Notes: generated from the letters alone by a model not told the origin. Shown: positions 56,056 to 64,000, numbered from the stretch's first letter. The stretch: DNA of 64,000 bases from Bradyrhizobium manausense (GCF_018130615.1 NZ_JAFCKB010000012.1:143780-207779), one strand, 5' to 3'. Made by a program: numbers and translations.

Positions 56056-57012
56056 TCATGTCACCGTGATCCGCACGCTGGCCCAAAGCCTTTCGCCGGG
56101 ATGCAGCACGCGCATCCCGGTCTCGGGCAGTCCGGCCGGTGCGAGGTTGAAGGCGTCCGCCACGTGGCTGACCGGTTCGAGGCAGAGGTAAGCTCCGCCG
56201 GATGGCGCATGGACAACAAGGTGATCGAGCGGAGCGGCGGTCTCCATCACGATCGTCGTGCCATCTTGCCGATGCAGCGATGCAGTGCCGCTCCAGCCTG
56301 CATAGTAGATCGTGGTTTCCATCGCGCCGTGGCGGAGGCCGTGCAGACGCTCATTGTTGGCGAACGCGCGCAGACGTCGGCCGCATCCGTCAGCGTCTGC
56401 CTCCCAGATCGCATCGGCCTTGAATTGAAAGCGATCGCCGATCGACACTGCGAAGTAGGGATGGATCCCCAATCCCATCGGCATCGGCGTGTCGGCGCGG
56501 CTCTCCACGCCGATCTCGTGGATTAGGCCGGTCGGATCGAGCATGATCCGCTGGATCGCCTCGAAGGCCCAGGGCCAGGCATCAGGCGCATGGGCGGGCT
56601 CATGGCGATAACGCATCTCGACCTGTGTCGCCGTCTGCGCGGTCACGCTCCAAGAGCGTTGTTGGCAGAAGCCATGCAGCGAATGGGGCGCGGTGACCGG
56701 GTGTGACGCGAGCTGGACGAGGGTTTCACCGAATCGGAAAGCGGCGTTGCGGATGCGGTTCGAATAGGGGACCAGTGGATAGGTGCCGGCTTTGGGCCAG
56801 ACAAGCGGATCAAAGCTGCCGGCGGCCATGGGAACGAGGACGTCGGTGCGACGGTTGCCGGGCGCCTCGCGCCAAAGCGAAGCCAACCGTCCTCCGTCAT
56901 GCGGTCGCACCGCCGCGTGCATCGCGCCCGCGGCCAGATTGCAAACGGATGCAGGCACATGCGGCTCATCGAACGATGCGGCCCGCGCAATGTGCGCCGT
57001 CTCTTTGCGCAT
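56056..57012 (-). CDS. Aldose 1-epimerase family protein (mutarotase)
   Basis: A 318-residue GalM-like beta-sandwich protein. Typical segments are AAVRPHDGGRLASLW, YPLVPYSNRIRNAAFRFG, HSLHGFCQQRSWSV (first conserved histidine), MGLGIHPYFAV (second histidine) and YLCLEPVSHVADAFNL (conserved Glu). ATG 57012 with GGAAACGA is the likely start; the open frame to 57165 would run through the operator. It is the first gene of the leftward transporter operon and probably interconverts anomers of the imported sugar. Confidence 0.86.
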   Translation of the reverse strand: MRKETAHIARAASFDEPHVPASVCNLAAGAMHAAVRPHDGGRLASLWREAPGNRRTDVLVPMAAGSFDPLVWPKAGTYPLVPYSNRIRNAAFRFGETLVQLASHPVTAPHSLHGFCQQRSWSVTAQTATQVEMRYRHEPAHAPDAWPWAFEAIQRIMLDPTGLIHEIGVESRADTPMPMGLGIHPYFAVSIGDRFQFKADAIWEADADGCGRRLRAFANNERLHGLRHGAMETTIYYAGWSGTASLHRQDGTTIVMETAAPLDHLVVHAPSGGAYLCLEPVSHVADAFNLAPAGLPETGMRVLHPGERLWASVRITVT

Positions 57013-57063
57013 TCGTTTCCATCCCTGTGGCCGGCTTCCTGCCGGCTTATTGACATGGGGTGG

Positions 57064-57079
57064 ATTTGATATATCAAAT
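57064..57079. promoter_or_regulatory. GntR-family operator, perfect 16-bp palindrome
   Basis: ATTTGATATATCAAAT is fully symmetrical and of the AT-rich form common for GntR/FCD regulators. It lies in the 143-bp gap between the divergent mutarotase and GntR genes. A half-site ATATCAAA recurs at 57110-57117, so two binding positions are possible. Confidence 0.7.
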
Positions 57080-57155
57080 TTCACGGCTGTCCAGTAATGC
57101 GTTTGGCCAATATCAAAAAAGTTTGGGCGCATGACCTGCGTCCAGGGAGAGCAGC

Positions 57156-57884
57156 GTGCCGCCAAGGCTTCAGCCGGTCGATCCGGTTTATCTGAAAGGG
57201 CTGCGTGCGCATGTCCGAGAGGAGTTGCGTCGCGCCATCATCGCCGGCGAGCTGCCGTCCGGAGCGGTGCTCAACGAACGGCAGATGGCGGAGCAGCTCG
57301 GCGTCAGCACCACGCCGCTGAAGGAGGCGTTGCGTCAGCTCGAAGCCGAGGGCCTGGTCGTGGCGGAGCCGCGCCGCGGCATCCGCGTGACCTTCGATGC
57401 CGAGCAGGCCGAAGAGATGGCGCTGGCCCGCGCCGCGCTCGAGAGCATGATCGCCCGCATGGCGGCGTCGCGCATCGACGATGAGGGGGTCGCGCGGCTG
57501 GCTGCCATTGTGAGCAAAATGGCCGAGGCGACCGCGGCGAGCGCGACCGACGACCTAATCAAGCTCAACGAGTTGTTTCACGATGCCATCCACGAGATCT
57601 CGCGTTGCAGCTATCTGCAGCGCATTCTGGTCGGGCAACAAGTCTATGTGCATACCGCGCGTCAATTCATCCTGAGCGACGCGGAGGAGCGAGGCCGCGC
57701 CCTCCGCGAGCATCGAACCATCTACGAAGCGCTGGCCCGTCGCGACAGCGACACAGCCGAGCGGGAAATGCGCGATCACGTGGTCCGTTCGGCACGGCAG
57801 CACGTCAAGGCCGCCTTCGAAAACCGCGGGCGACCGCAAGCTGCTCCCCAAGCTGTCCGTGCTGCGAAGGAGCACAATTCATGA
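57156..57884 (+). CDS. GntR-family transcriptional regulator, FCD subfamily
   Basis: A 242-residue regulator. N-terminal winged helix (about 12-75) contains VREELRRAIIAGELPSGAVLNERQMAEQLGVSTTPLKEALRQLEAEGLV. The helical FCD effector domain (about 85-225) has FHDAIHEISR and a late EHRTIYEALARRD segment, positions where family members place metal-binding His and Asp residues. Start ATG/GTG region follows GGGAGAGCAGC (GTG at 57156). The stop overlaps the aldolase start (ATGA), so regulator and aldolase are co-expressed and probably autoregulated through the palindrome. Confidence 0.9.
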   Translation: MPPRLQPVDPVYLKGLRAHVREELRRAIIAGELPSGAVLNERQMAEQLGVSTTPLKEALRQLEAEGLVVAEPRRGIRVTFDAEQAEEMALARAALESMIARMAASRIDDEGVARLAAIVSKMAEATAASATDDLIKLNELFHDAIHEISRCSYLQRILVGQQVYVHTARQFILSDAEERGRALREHRTIYEALARRDSDTAEREMRDHVVRSARQHVKAAFENRGRPQAAPQAVRAAKEHNS

Positions 57885-58843
57885 GTTTGAAGAAAGTGAG
57901 AGCGGCGCTCGAGGGCATTTCGGGCGTGCATGTCACGCCCTACGCCACGAGCGGCGACATCGACGGCCCGTTGCTCGGCCGCATCGTCGATCGGATCGCG
58001 GACGCGGGAATCCACAACATCGTGTCCGCCGGCAACACCGGCGAGTTCTACGCTTTGACAGCCGACGAAGTCCGCGCCGTGCATGATGGCGCCATCGAAG
58101 CCAATGCGGGACGCTCGCTGCTGACCGCCGGTGTCGGGCGCTCTCTGAAGGAGGCGATCGAGCTCGGCCGGCGGGCGAGAGACAAGGGCGCCGACGCCTT
58201 GATGGCGCATCAGCCGCTCGATCCGTTTGCGGCGCCGCAGGCGCAAGCAGCCTACTTCAAGGCGATCGCGGATGCGGTGGACATACCGCTCATTGCCTAT
58301 GTCCGCTCGGACGCGATGAGCCTCGGCGACATCTTGAGCGTTGCCAACCATCCGAATGTCGCCGGTGTGAAATTCGCCACCACCAACCTGATGCTGCTGT
58401 CCGAGTGTATCCGCTCCAGTATGGGGTCGACCGCATTGTGGGTGTGCGGTCTTGCCGAGGGCTGGGCGCCCGCCTTCTACGCGGTCGGGGCGAGGGGATT
58501 CACGTCGGGGCTCGTCAACGTCGATCCCGTCCGTTCACTGGCCATTCATGCCGCGCTCGAGGCCGGCCGGTTCGACCGGGTCCGCGAACTCGTCGATACC
58601 ATCGCCAGGTTCGAGACGATGCGGACGCGTTTCGGCAACGGCGCCAATGTCACGGTGGTCAAGGAGGCGCTGCGGCTGATCGGATTTCCGGTCGGTCCCG
58701 TGCGGCTGCCCGGCCTGCCGCAACTCGACGACAGCGACCGCGCGACCCTCGCCGAAGTGTTGCGAGCGTGGAATGTGCCGGCCCCCGCGCCGGTTGCGCG
58801 GATTGACGCATCGGTTGACGTGGCCCCGCTCCGCCAGATTTGA
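57881..58843 (+). CDS. DapA-family (DHDPS/NAL) aldolase or dehydratase, probable 2-keto-3-deoxy-sugar-acid enzyme
   Basis: A 320-residue class I lyase with a TIM barrel. It has SAGNTGEFYALT (about 49-60, GNTGEFY variant of the GTTGE loop), a tyrosine in LIAYVRSD (about 140) and the Schiff-base lysine in VAGVKFATT (about 162). Related proteins include KDG aldolases and 5-keto-4-deoxyglucarate dehydratases. With the enolase-family dehydratase at 48816-50018 it would form a two-step sugar-acid route. ATG 57881 overlaps the GntR stop; the upstream open frame is a shadow. Confidence 0.86.
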   Translation: MSLKKVRAALEGISGVHVTPYATSGDIDGPLLGRIVDRIADAGIHNIVSAGNTGEFYALTADEVRAVHDGAIEANAGRSLLTAGVGRSLKEAIELGRRARDKGADALMAHQPLDPFAAPQAQAAYFKAIADAVDIPLIAYVRSDAMSLGDILSVANHPNVAGVKFATTNLMLLSECIRSSMGSTALWVCGLAEGWAPAFYAVGARGFTSGLVNVDPVRSLAIHAALEAGRFDRVRELVDTIARFETMRTRFGNGANVTVVKEALRLIGFPVGPVRLPGLPQLDDSDRATLAEVLRAWNVPAPAPVARIDASVDVAPLRQI

Positions 58844-58929
58844 GACCGAACGACCGATTGGTGCCTCATCCAATCCCATGCCGTCTAAGCGGCGATCCGC
58901 CGTAGCACCTTCGTGAAATCCAGATCTCG

Positions 58930-60597
58930 CTAATACCTGGCGTCTTCGAGTCCGCAATAAGGATCAACGGGACTGCTCCGATTCCATGGAGACCGTCCCC
59001 TCAGCAAGTCGACGACCGCGGCCTGCATTTCGTCGAGCGTAGAGTAGGCATTGATGTAGACCGGTGCGCGGGGCGCATCATAGAGATAATAGGGATAGCC
59101 GAAGGAGATGATGGCAGTCGGGATGTCGTGCCAGTAACGCCGCATAGCGCCGACGAAGTCGGCGCCAAGCTTTGCCCAATCGAGAAAGATGCGGCCGCGG
59201 GTCAGCAAAGTTTCCTCTCCGAGCAGGTAAAGAACCAGATCGAAGTCGGTGGGATCCACGAGAGGCTGCTGCTGGTGAACCGTCACCTCGAAACCCTCGG
59301 CGGTCAGCATCGCGGGGAGTTTGAATTCCCCCGGCGTGCCGTGGAGAGGACTGACAATTCCGCCCGATATCACCAGGACACGCCGGTGGCTTTGCGGATT
59401 GATGGGCAAGAGACCGATGGTGTCCTTCACCAAGGTGGGCGCGCGTCGCAGAGCCGCGTCGGCAACGGCCTTGTCGGAGGCACGCGCCATCGCACCGGCA
59501 GGCCGCGGGCGCGTTGCATCGTGCAGTCCGAGCGAGGCCTTGAGCGCGAGGACGCGCAGAACGGCGTCTTCGAGGCGTTCGACCGGAAGGCTGCCGTTCT
59601 CGACGGCCTGGCCTACTTCCGCCATGTCTTCCTCCGGCGCGCGCGAAAACAGGATCATGTCACACCCGTTGGCGATGATCTGTGATTTGGCCGCGCGCAT
59701 GCGACACCAGGATGTGAGGCCGGCCATCTCGCTGGCATCGGAGACGATCAGGCCGTTGAAGCCGAGCCGTCCGCGCAACAATTCGATGTTGAGAAGCTTG
59801 CTGATCGACGCCGGCCGGAAGGCCTCGACGCCGGGGTCGGGTAGCTGGCTTCTGACGAATGCTGGTAGGGCGATGTGCGCCGACATGATGGAGAGCACGC
59901 CGGCCTCAATTGCAGCGCGATAAAGCCTGCCGAAGGTCGCGTCCCATTCTTCCATCGGGAGCGGATTGATCGTGGTCACCAGATGCTGGTCGCGATCATC
60001 GTAGCCTTCGCCGGGCCAGTGCTTGGCCGTTGCGGCGATGCCATGCTTTTGCAGCACCTCGAGGTGGGTCAACGCATGACGGCGGATTGTATCGAGGTCC
60101 GAGCCAAAGCTCCGCGTCGCGACGATCGAGCTGCGAAACGCGCGGTTGATATCTATCACCGGCGCGAAGGACCAGTTGACCCCGATGAAGACGGCTTCCT
60201 CTGCAATGATGCGGGAGACCTCGCTGGTGACGTCGAGGTCATCGATCGCGGCGAGCGCGAGCGGGTTTGGCACTTGTGTTCCGAAAGGAAGGCTCATGCG
60301 CGAGCCCTCGAGATCGGCGCTGACGAGCAGCGGGACCGGCACAGCCCTTTGCGCCTCGGCTATTCGCGCGCGCTCGGCTTCTCCGTCGGAGCCGAAATAG
60401 CGGGTCATTCCGCCCGGCCGGAGCCGCGCGAGCCTTTCCAGTTCGTCCGGATCGGTCCCGCGGGACAGGAAATTGAAGAGCTGCCCGACCTTCTCCTCGA
60501 GGCTCAATGCGCGATAGGTGGCTTCCACCCAGCTGATGGCGCGGGCATCCAGATTAAATGGCGTGCGGGAGAGGAAAGAGGTGTTCATACATGCCAT
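58930..60597 (-). CDS. Glycoside hydrolase family 3 protein (NagZ-like beta-hexosaminidase branch)
   Basis: A 555-residue GH3 enzyme without a signal peptide, so cytoplasmic. It has LVSADLEGSRMSLPFGTQ, the motif KHWPGEGYDDRDQH (about 191-204), which keeps the Asp-x-His acid/base dyad of NagZ (KHFPGHG....DSH), and the nucleophile aspartate in GLIVSDASEMAG (about residue 285). A C-terminal domain (about 380-555) is longer than in NagZ. The ATG at 60588 is an alternative start. Likely removes beta-linked N-acetylhexosamine or a similar sugar. It converges on the sugar-acid aldolase gene, and its link to that locus is unproven. Confidence 0.83.
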   Translation of the reverse strand: MACMNTSFLSRTPFNLDARAISWVEATYRALSLEEKVGQLFNFLSRGTDPDELERLARLRPGGMTRYFGSDGEAERARIAEAQRAVPVPLLVSADLEGSRMSLPFGTQVPNPLALAAIDDLDVTSEVSRIIAEEAVFIGVNWSFAPVIDINRAFRSSIVATRSFGSDLDTIRRHALTHLEVLQKHGIAATAKHWPGEGYDDRDQHLVTTINPLPMEEWDATFGRLYRAAIEAGVLSIMSAHIALPAFVRSQLPDPGVEAFRPASISKLLNIELLRGRLGFNGLIVSDASEMAGLTSWCRMRAAKSQIIANGCDMILFSRAPEEDMAEVGQAVENGSLPVERLEDAVLRVLALKASLGLHDATRPRPAGAMARASDKAVADAALRRAPTLVKDTIGLLPINPQSHRRVLVISGGIVSPLHGTPGEFKLPAMLTAEGFEVTVHQQQPLVDPTDFDLVLYLLGEETLLTRGRIFLDWAKLGADFVGAMRRYWHDIPTAIISFGYPYYLYDAPRAPVYINAYSTLDEMQAAVVDLLRGRSPWNRSSPVDPYCGLEDARY

Positions 60598-60685
60598 CCT
60601 ATGTACCAGTGTGCGCCGTACCCACGGAGAGCGCGGCGGTCTCGATCGAACCAGACATGTGATCGACGTCGCGACCGTAAGTCCA

Positions 60686-61018
60686 CTACAGCTGTGTGAT
60701 GAGTAATCCGTTGAGCAGCATGAGGCCGTCGAGGATCAGGAGAAAAACGAGTTCTAGTCCGAACATATCGCCGAGCCAACCGGCAGGGAGACTGTACATG
60801 GCCCAGGCGATCGACTCCACGACTGCGTTGAGAACAGCGAAGGCAAAGCCACGCAACTCGGACCGGATGACCGACATGACGATCGGCCGGTTCACGCCGC
60901 GATGGACACCTTGGAGGGCGACCATCAGGAACCAGAGACCTCCCGAATACAAGTGGTATAGTGAAGGTCGAATTGCCGGACCGACGACCCGGAAGAGACG
61001 GCGAACCCAGGGGGGCGA
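60686..61018 (-). pseudogene. MFS transporter remnant (C-terminal part only)
   Basis: The minus strand encodes about 105 residues resembling the end of a major facilitator: GLWFLMVALQGVHRGVNRPIVMSV, then RGFAFAVLNAVVESIAWAMYSLPAGWLGDMFG and a last hydrophobic segment to the stop at 60686. A full MFS protein has about 400 residues; the first eight or nine membrane segments are missing, and no start or signal sequence is visible. The frame stays open upstream to 61423 only because it shadows the deaminase remnant and hypO. Probably the former transporter of the hydroxyproline locus. Confidence 0.68.
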
Positions 61019-61177
61019 ATGAGCGCGAAAATCTTTTCCTGCTGCATTCCGGCTTTGATGACGCCCTGCACCGCAGAGCGCCGACCAGACTTCGTCGAGA
61101 CCCAGCTGAAGCCGTTCGAAACCTGGTACGCCCACTGGTCGAAAGAACTCGGCGCGTCGCAAAAGCACGCAGCCTGA
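61019..61177 (+). pseudogene. hypD: hypD remnant: pyrroline-4-hydroxy-2-carboxylate deaminase with internal deletion
   Basis: A 52-codon frame reads MSAKIFSCCIPALMTPC followed by TAERRPDF, the N-terminus of DapA-family hydroxyproline-pathway deaminases, and then switches directly to VETQLKPFETWYAHWSKELG, which matches their last 30 residues. An intact enzyme has about 300-310 residues, so roughly 250 codons including the Schiff-base lysine are absent, apparently in frame, near codon 25. The residual product cannot be active. Its place immediately before hypO and the epimerase identifies the original function. Confidence 0.72.
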
Positions 61178-61222
61178 CGTCAAGTTTGGTAAGCCCTCCA
61201 GCAGGAGCTGAGTGAGCAGACG

Positions 61223-62467
61223 ATGTCCGAGGCGGTAGTTCCCGACACCATCGTGATCGGAGCGGGCGTCATCGGCCTGTCTGCTGCGCTGGCCCTGCAG
61301 GCCCAAGGGCATCGCGTCGTCGTGCTGGACCGGGAAGGTCCGGCTGCGGGGGCTTCCGCCGGCAACGCTGGTGCTTTTGCGTTTACGGACGTCCTGCCGC
61401 TCGCTTCGCCTGGCATCTTGCACAAGGCGCCGAAATGGCTGCTCGACCCCCTTGGGCCGCTTTCGATTCCGCCGGCCTATGCGCTACGGATCGCACCGTG
61501 GATGTTCCGCTTCTGGTTAGCCTGCGCGCCGGGCCGCTTGGCTCAATCGACCGCGGCGCAGATATCGCTCATGGACTTGTCGAAAGCCGAACTCGAGCCG
61601 TTCCTGCGGCGGACCGGAACGCTTGCCATGCTACGCAAGGAGGGCAATCTGCAGGTCTATGAGAGCGAGTCCGAATTCCGGGCCTCGCTGCCTGGGTGGC
61701 AGGCCCGCGCCGATCACGGAATCGCATTCCGCCATATGACAGCAGCGGAGATGGCGGAAATCCAGCCCGGCATGGCCGCGCGCTTCACCCACGGCACCTT
61801 CACCCCAGGTTGGTATTCGATCTCCGATCCGAAGCTCTACACGCTTGCTCTTGCCGAACGTTTCGCTGCCGATGGCGGGATCATCCAGCGTGCAGAGGTC
61901 ACCGCATTGCGCCCGCTCGAGAACGGCGTCGAGGTGATTGCTGGTGTCGCGCACCGCGCAGGTCATGTGGTCGTCGCAGCAGGGGCTTTCTCGCACAAAA
62001 TCATCCGCACCCTGGGCGAGCGCATCCCGCTCGAAACCGAGCGCGGCTACAACACCACACTCTCGGCCGATGCCTTCGACCTGCGCACGCAGATTACGTT
62101 CGGAGGGCACGGCTTCGTCGTCACTCGCCTGTCGACCGGCATCCGCGTTGGCGGCGCAGTCGAGCTTGGCGGTCTTTCACTGCCACCGAACTTCGGGCGC
62201 TCCCGCGCCATGCTGGCCAAGGCCAGCGCTTTCCTTCCCGGTTTAAAGACCAGCGGCGGTACCGAATGGATGGGATTCCGTCCCTCGTTGCCCGACAGCC
62301 TCCCGGTCATTGGCCGTGCCGGCGCGACACCGCGTGTCACTTACGCGTTCGGCCATGGTCATCTCGGCCTGACGCAGTCGGCCGGCACCGCCCGGCTTGT
62401 CGCCGACCTGGTCGCAGGACGAATGCCTGCCATCGAGCTTTCCGCCTTCTCGCCTCGGAGATTCTGA
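61223..62467 (+). CDS. hypO: FAD-dependent D-amino acid dehydrogenase, probable D-hydroxyproline dehydrogenase
   Basis: A 414-residue DAO/DadA-family flavoprotein. The FAD-binding loop is IVIGAGVIGLSAA (G13-x-G15-x-x-G18), followed by an acidic residue in VVLDREGPAAGASAGNAGAF. Later HVVVAAGAFSH and the C-terminal MGFRPSLPDSLPVIG and YAFGHGHLGLT complete the FAD site. It would oxidise cis-4-hydroxy-D-proline to pyrroline-4-hydroxy-2-carboxylate, which the deleted hypD next door should have consumed. ATG 61223 follows GGAGCTGAGTGAG. The epimerase gene starts 2 bp after its stop. Confidence 0.86.
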   Translation: MSEAVVPDTIVIGAGVIGLSAALALQAQGHRVVVLDREGPAAGASAGNAGAFAFTDVLPLASPGILHKAPKWLLDPLGPLSIPPAYALRIAPWMFRFWLACAPGRLAQSTAAQISLMDLSKAELEPFLRRTGTLAMLRKEGNLQVYESESEFRASLPGWQARADHGIAFRHMTAAEMAEIQPGMAARFTHGTFTPGWYSISDPKLYTLALAERFAADGGIIQRAEVTALRPLENGVEVIAGVAHRAGHVVVAAGAFSHKIIRTLGERIPLETERGYNTTLSADAFDLRTQITFGGHGFVVTRLSTGIRVGGAVELGGLSLPPNFGRSRAMLAKASAFLPGLKTSGGTEWMGFRPSLPDSLPVIGRAGATPRVTYAFGHGHLGLTQSAGTARLVADLVAGRMPAIELSAFSPRRF

Positions 62468-62469
62468 AT

Positions 62470-63471
62470 ATGGCCACCCACACCTTCTCCTGTATCGACG
62501 GGCATACCTGCGGCAATCCGGTGCGTCTCGTCTCCGGCGGGGGGCCGCGTCTGGAGGGCGCGAACATGCTTGAAAAGCGCGCCCACTTCCTGCGCGACTA
62601 TGACTGGATCCGGACCGGTCTGATGTTCGAGCCGCGCGGACACGACATGATGTCGGGCTCCATCCTCTATCCGCCAACACGCCCCGATTGCGATGTGGCG
62701 GTGCTGTTCATCGAGACATCCGGCTGCCTGCCGATGTGCGGTCACGGCACCATCGGAACCATCACAATGGGCATCGAGAATGGCCTCATCACACCGCGCG
62801 AACCCGGGAGGCTGTCGATCGATGCGCCGGCCGGCAAGGTCGATATCACCTACCGGCAGGAAGGCCGCTTCGTGGAAGAGGTGCGCCTTACCAACGTTCC
62901 GGGCTTTCTCTACGCGGAGGGATTGACGGCGAAGGTGGAGGGCCTTGGCGAGATTGTCGTCGACGTCGCCTATGGTGGCAACTTCTACGCCATCGTCGAG
63001 CCGCAAAAGAACTTCCGCGACATGGCGGACCATACGGCAGGGGAGCTGGTGGGATGGTCGCCGCGCCTGCGCGCCGCACTCAACGAGAATTATGAGTTCG
63101 TCCATCCCGAGCACCCGGAGATCAAAGGTCTCAGCCACATTCAATGGACGGGCAAACCAACGAAGCCAGAGGCGCATGCCCGCAATGCCGTCTTCTACGG
63201 CGAGAAGGCCATCGATCGCTCGCCATGCGGTACGGGCACCTCGGCGCGCATGGCGCAGCTCGCCGCGAAAGGCAAGCTCAAGGTCGGCGACGAGTTCGTG
63301 CATGAATCGATCATCGGCTCGCTGTTCAAGGGACGGGTCGAGGCCAACGCCAGGGTCGCCAACCGGGACGCGATCGTTCCCTCGATTGCAGGCTGGGCCC
63401 GCATGACCGGCATCAACACGATATTCATCGACGATCGCGATCCCTACGCTCACGGCTTCGTCGTGAAATGA
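62470..63471 (+). CDS. 4-hydroxyproline 2-epimerase (proline racemase superfamily)
   Basis: A 333-residue enzyme with both catalytic cysteines: C90 in CLPMCGHGTIG and C253 in SPCGTGTSARMA. The Cys/Cys pair marks proline racemase and 4-hydroxyproline epimerase; a Cys/Thr pair would mark trans-3-hydroxyproline dehydratase. Other family segments are FSCIDGHTCGNPVRLV and YGGNFYAIV. It converts trans-4-hydroxy-L-proline to the cis-D form used by the flavoprotein encoded 2 bp upstream. The open frame back to 61696 is a shadow of hypO. Confidence 0.9.
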   Translation: MATHTFSCIDGHTCGNPVRLVSGGGPRLEGANMLEKRAHFLRDYDWIRTGLMFEPRGHDMMSGSILYPPTRPDCDVAVLFIETSGCLPMCGHGTIGTITMGIENGLITPREPGRLSIDAPAGKVDITYRQEGRFVEEVRLTNVPGFLYAEGLTAKVEGLGEIVVDVAYGGNFYAIVEPQKNFRDMADHTAGELVGWSPRLRAALNENYEFVHPEHPEIKGLSHIQWTGKPTKPEAHARNAVFYGEKAIDRSPCGTGTSARMAQLAAKGKLKVGDEFVHESIIGSLFKGRVEANARVANRDAIVPSIAGWARMTGINTIFIDDRDPYAHGFVVK

Positions 63472-63599
63472 AAATCTGAAGCAACGATCCGCTCGCATTC
63501 CTGGCAGATCGCCGAAGCGCATCGCCGTCCGGGCAGGTTCGGACAACGCGCGGATCGCCATGGCGATCGAGCGCGCGAACTGGATCGAAGGCGTTCGCT

Positions 63600-63803
63600 T
63601 CACGTCTCGATCGGGGCCAGATAGTCCATGTAAAGAGTGATTGGCCCCTTCGATCCGTCCAGAATGACGCGGAGGCTCTTCGGATAATAGCCGGCCCCGA
63701 TCACGGTCCCTGTCCTTCCGGCTAAGCGAGGGCCAGCTGTCGGCTTTATCTGAATGCGTGAACCCGACGGAAACTTGAGCTCGTGTTGGGCCGATCCTGC
63801 CAT
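63600..63803 (-). CDS. Small hypothetical protein with KOW-like beta segment
   Basis: A 67-residue protein from ATG 63803, with GAGGACG as ribosome site. The sequence contains LKFPSGSRIQIKPTAGPRLAGRTGTVIGAG then LRVILDGSKGPITLYMDYLAP, a small basic beta-rich pattern (GRTGTVIG resembles a KOW turn) of the sort found in short uncharacterised rhizobial proteins. No function can be given. It is isolated between the epimerase gene and an IS end. Confidence 0.55.
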   Translation of the reverse strand: MAGSAQHELKFPSGSRIQIKPTAGPRLAGRTGTVIGAGYYPKSLRVILDGSKGPITLYMDYLAPIET

Positions 63804-63923
63804 GACGTCCTCGGCAGCGAATGAGCTGGCTCTCCGCGAAGAGTTCGCTAACGCGTGGGCAGTGAACCAATGAGCGAGCGAGCAAGCGAGAAGTTCGATC
63901 GTCCCGGACTGAATCACGGAAAC

Positions 63924-64000
63924 TGATCTTCCCCCGAAAAAGTGGACGGGTTTAGGCGGCTTTTAGCTCCATTTCGCTCGGGGCGATATATCCGATGGCG
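63924..64000 (-). mobile_element. IS3-family insertion sequence, one end, cut by window edge
   Basis: The probable element end begins TGATCTTCCCCCGAAAAAG at 63924, with TG as the terminal dinucleotide usual for IS3-family elements. The transposase stop lies 28 bp inside. Only 77 bp of the element are in the window, so no target duplication or second inverted repeat can be checked. Confidence 0.65.
63952..64000 (-). CDS. IS3-family transposase (OrfB), C-terminal fragment
   Basis: The minus strand reads AIGYIAPSEMELKAA then a TAA at 63952-63954. The (L/I)GY(I/R)xPxE(M/F)E ending is the characteristic C-terminus of IS3-family DDE transposases. The rest lies beyond the window. Confidence 0.8.
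   Translation of the reverse strand, partial: AIGYIAPSEMELKAA

Noticed and set aside
61177-61423. Minus-strand extension of the MFS remnant frame
   Set aside because: This part is a shadow of hypO and shows no membrane segments or transporter similarity.

Overview
The window is GC-rich, tightly packed bacterial DNA made almost entirely of carbon-source uptake and breakdown genes. RhaD/RhaI-type rhamnose genes, an iolCDEB order, many solute-binding-protein (SBP) dependent ABC transporters and an IS3-family end suggest an alphaproteobacterium of the Hyphomicrobiales (Rhizobiales), probably near Bradyrhizobium or Bosea. This is inferred from gene content only; there is no rRNA or tRNA marker.

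Layout. (1) 1-3712: end of iolC, then iolD-iolE-iolB (myo-inositol breakdown). (2) 3721-8361: a 2H-family phosphoesterase divergent from a four-gene ABC importer whose promoter holds a GGAA-N6-TTCC dyad, the known rhizobial IolR site. (3) 8611-15324: ribitol locus: AraC regulator, sugar-type ABC transporter, ribitol 2-dehydrogenase and D-ribulokinase. (4) 15859-28188: a branched-chain-amino-acid-type ABC transporter with an aminotransferase, then a LysR regulator, then ATP-dependent hydantoinase/oxoprolinase subunits A and B, an SDR and an HpaI-type aldolase. Both promoters carry the same LysR-type box, so these form one regulon for an unknown nitrogenous substrate. This is the best candidate for an undescribed system. 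(5) 28321-38895: L-rhamnose locus (rhaK, rhaS, rhaQ, rhaP, rhaT, rhaR leftward; rhaD, rhaI rightward), without rhaU. (6) 38990-48697: two Gfo/Idh oxidoreductases, two TIM-barrel isomerase-like proteins, a MalEFGK-type transporter and a LacI regulator with a perfect palindromic operator. The enzyme set resembles oxidative glycoside or anhydrosugar cleavage (levoglucosan or 3-keto-sugar type) or cyclitol use. (7) 48816-58843: enolase-superfamily sugar-acid dehydratase, dipeptide-type ABC transporter with a fused ATPase, mutarotase, GntR regulator with a palindromic operator, and a DapA-family 2-keto-3-deoxy-sugar-acid aldolase. A NagZ-like GH3 hydrolase follows. (8) 60686-63471: hydroxyproline locus in decay: an MFS transporter remnant, a hypD deaminase reduced by internal deletion to 52 codons, then apparently intact hypO (D-hydroxyproline dehydrogenase) and 4-hydroxyproline epimerase. 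(9) 63600-64000: a small KOW-like protein gene and the end of an IS3-family transposase.

The region reads as a run of independent catabolic modules, most with their own importer and a regulator of a different family (AraC, LysR, DeoR, LacI, GntR). In five transporter operons the SBP gene is followed by a GC-rich hairpin without a clear U-tract, probably a 3' mRNA stabiliser or attenuator that raises SBP expression over the other subunits.
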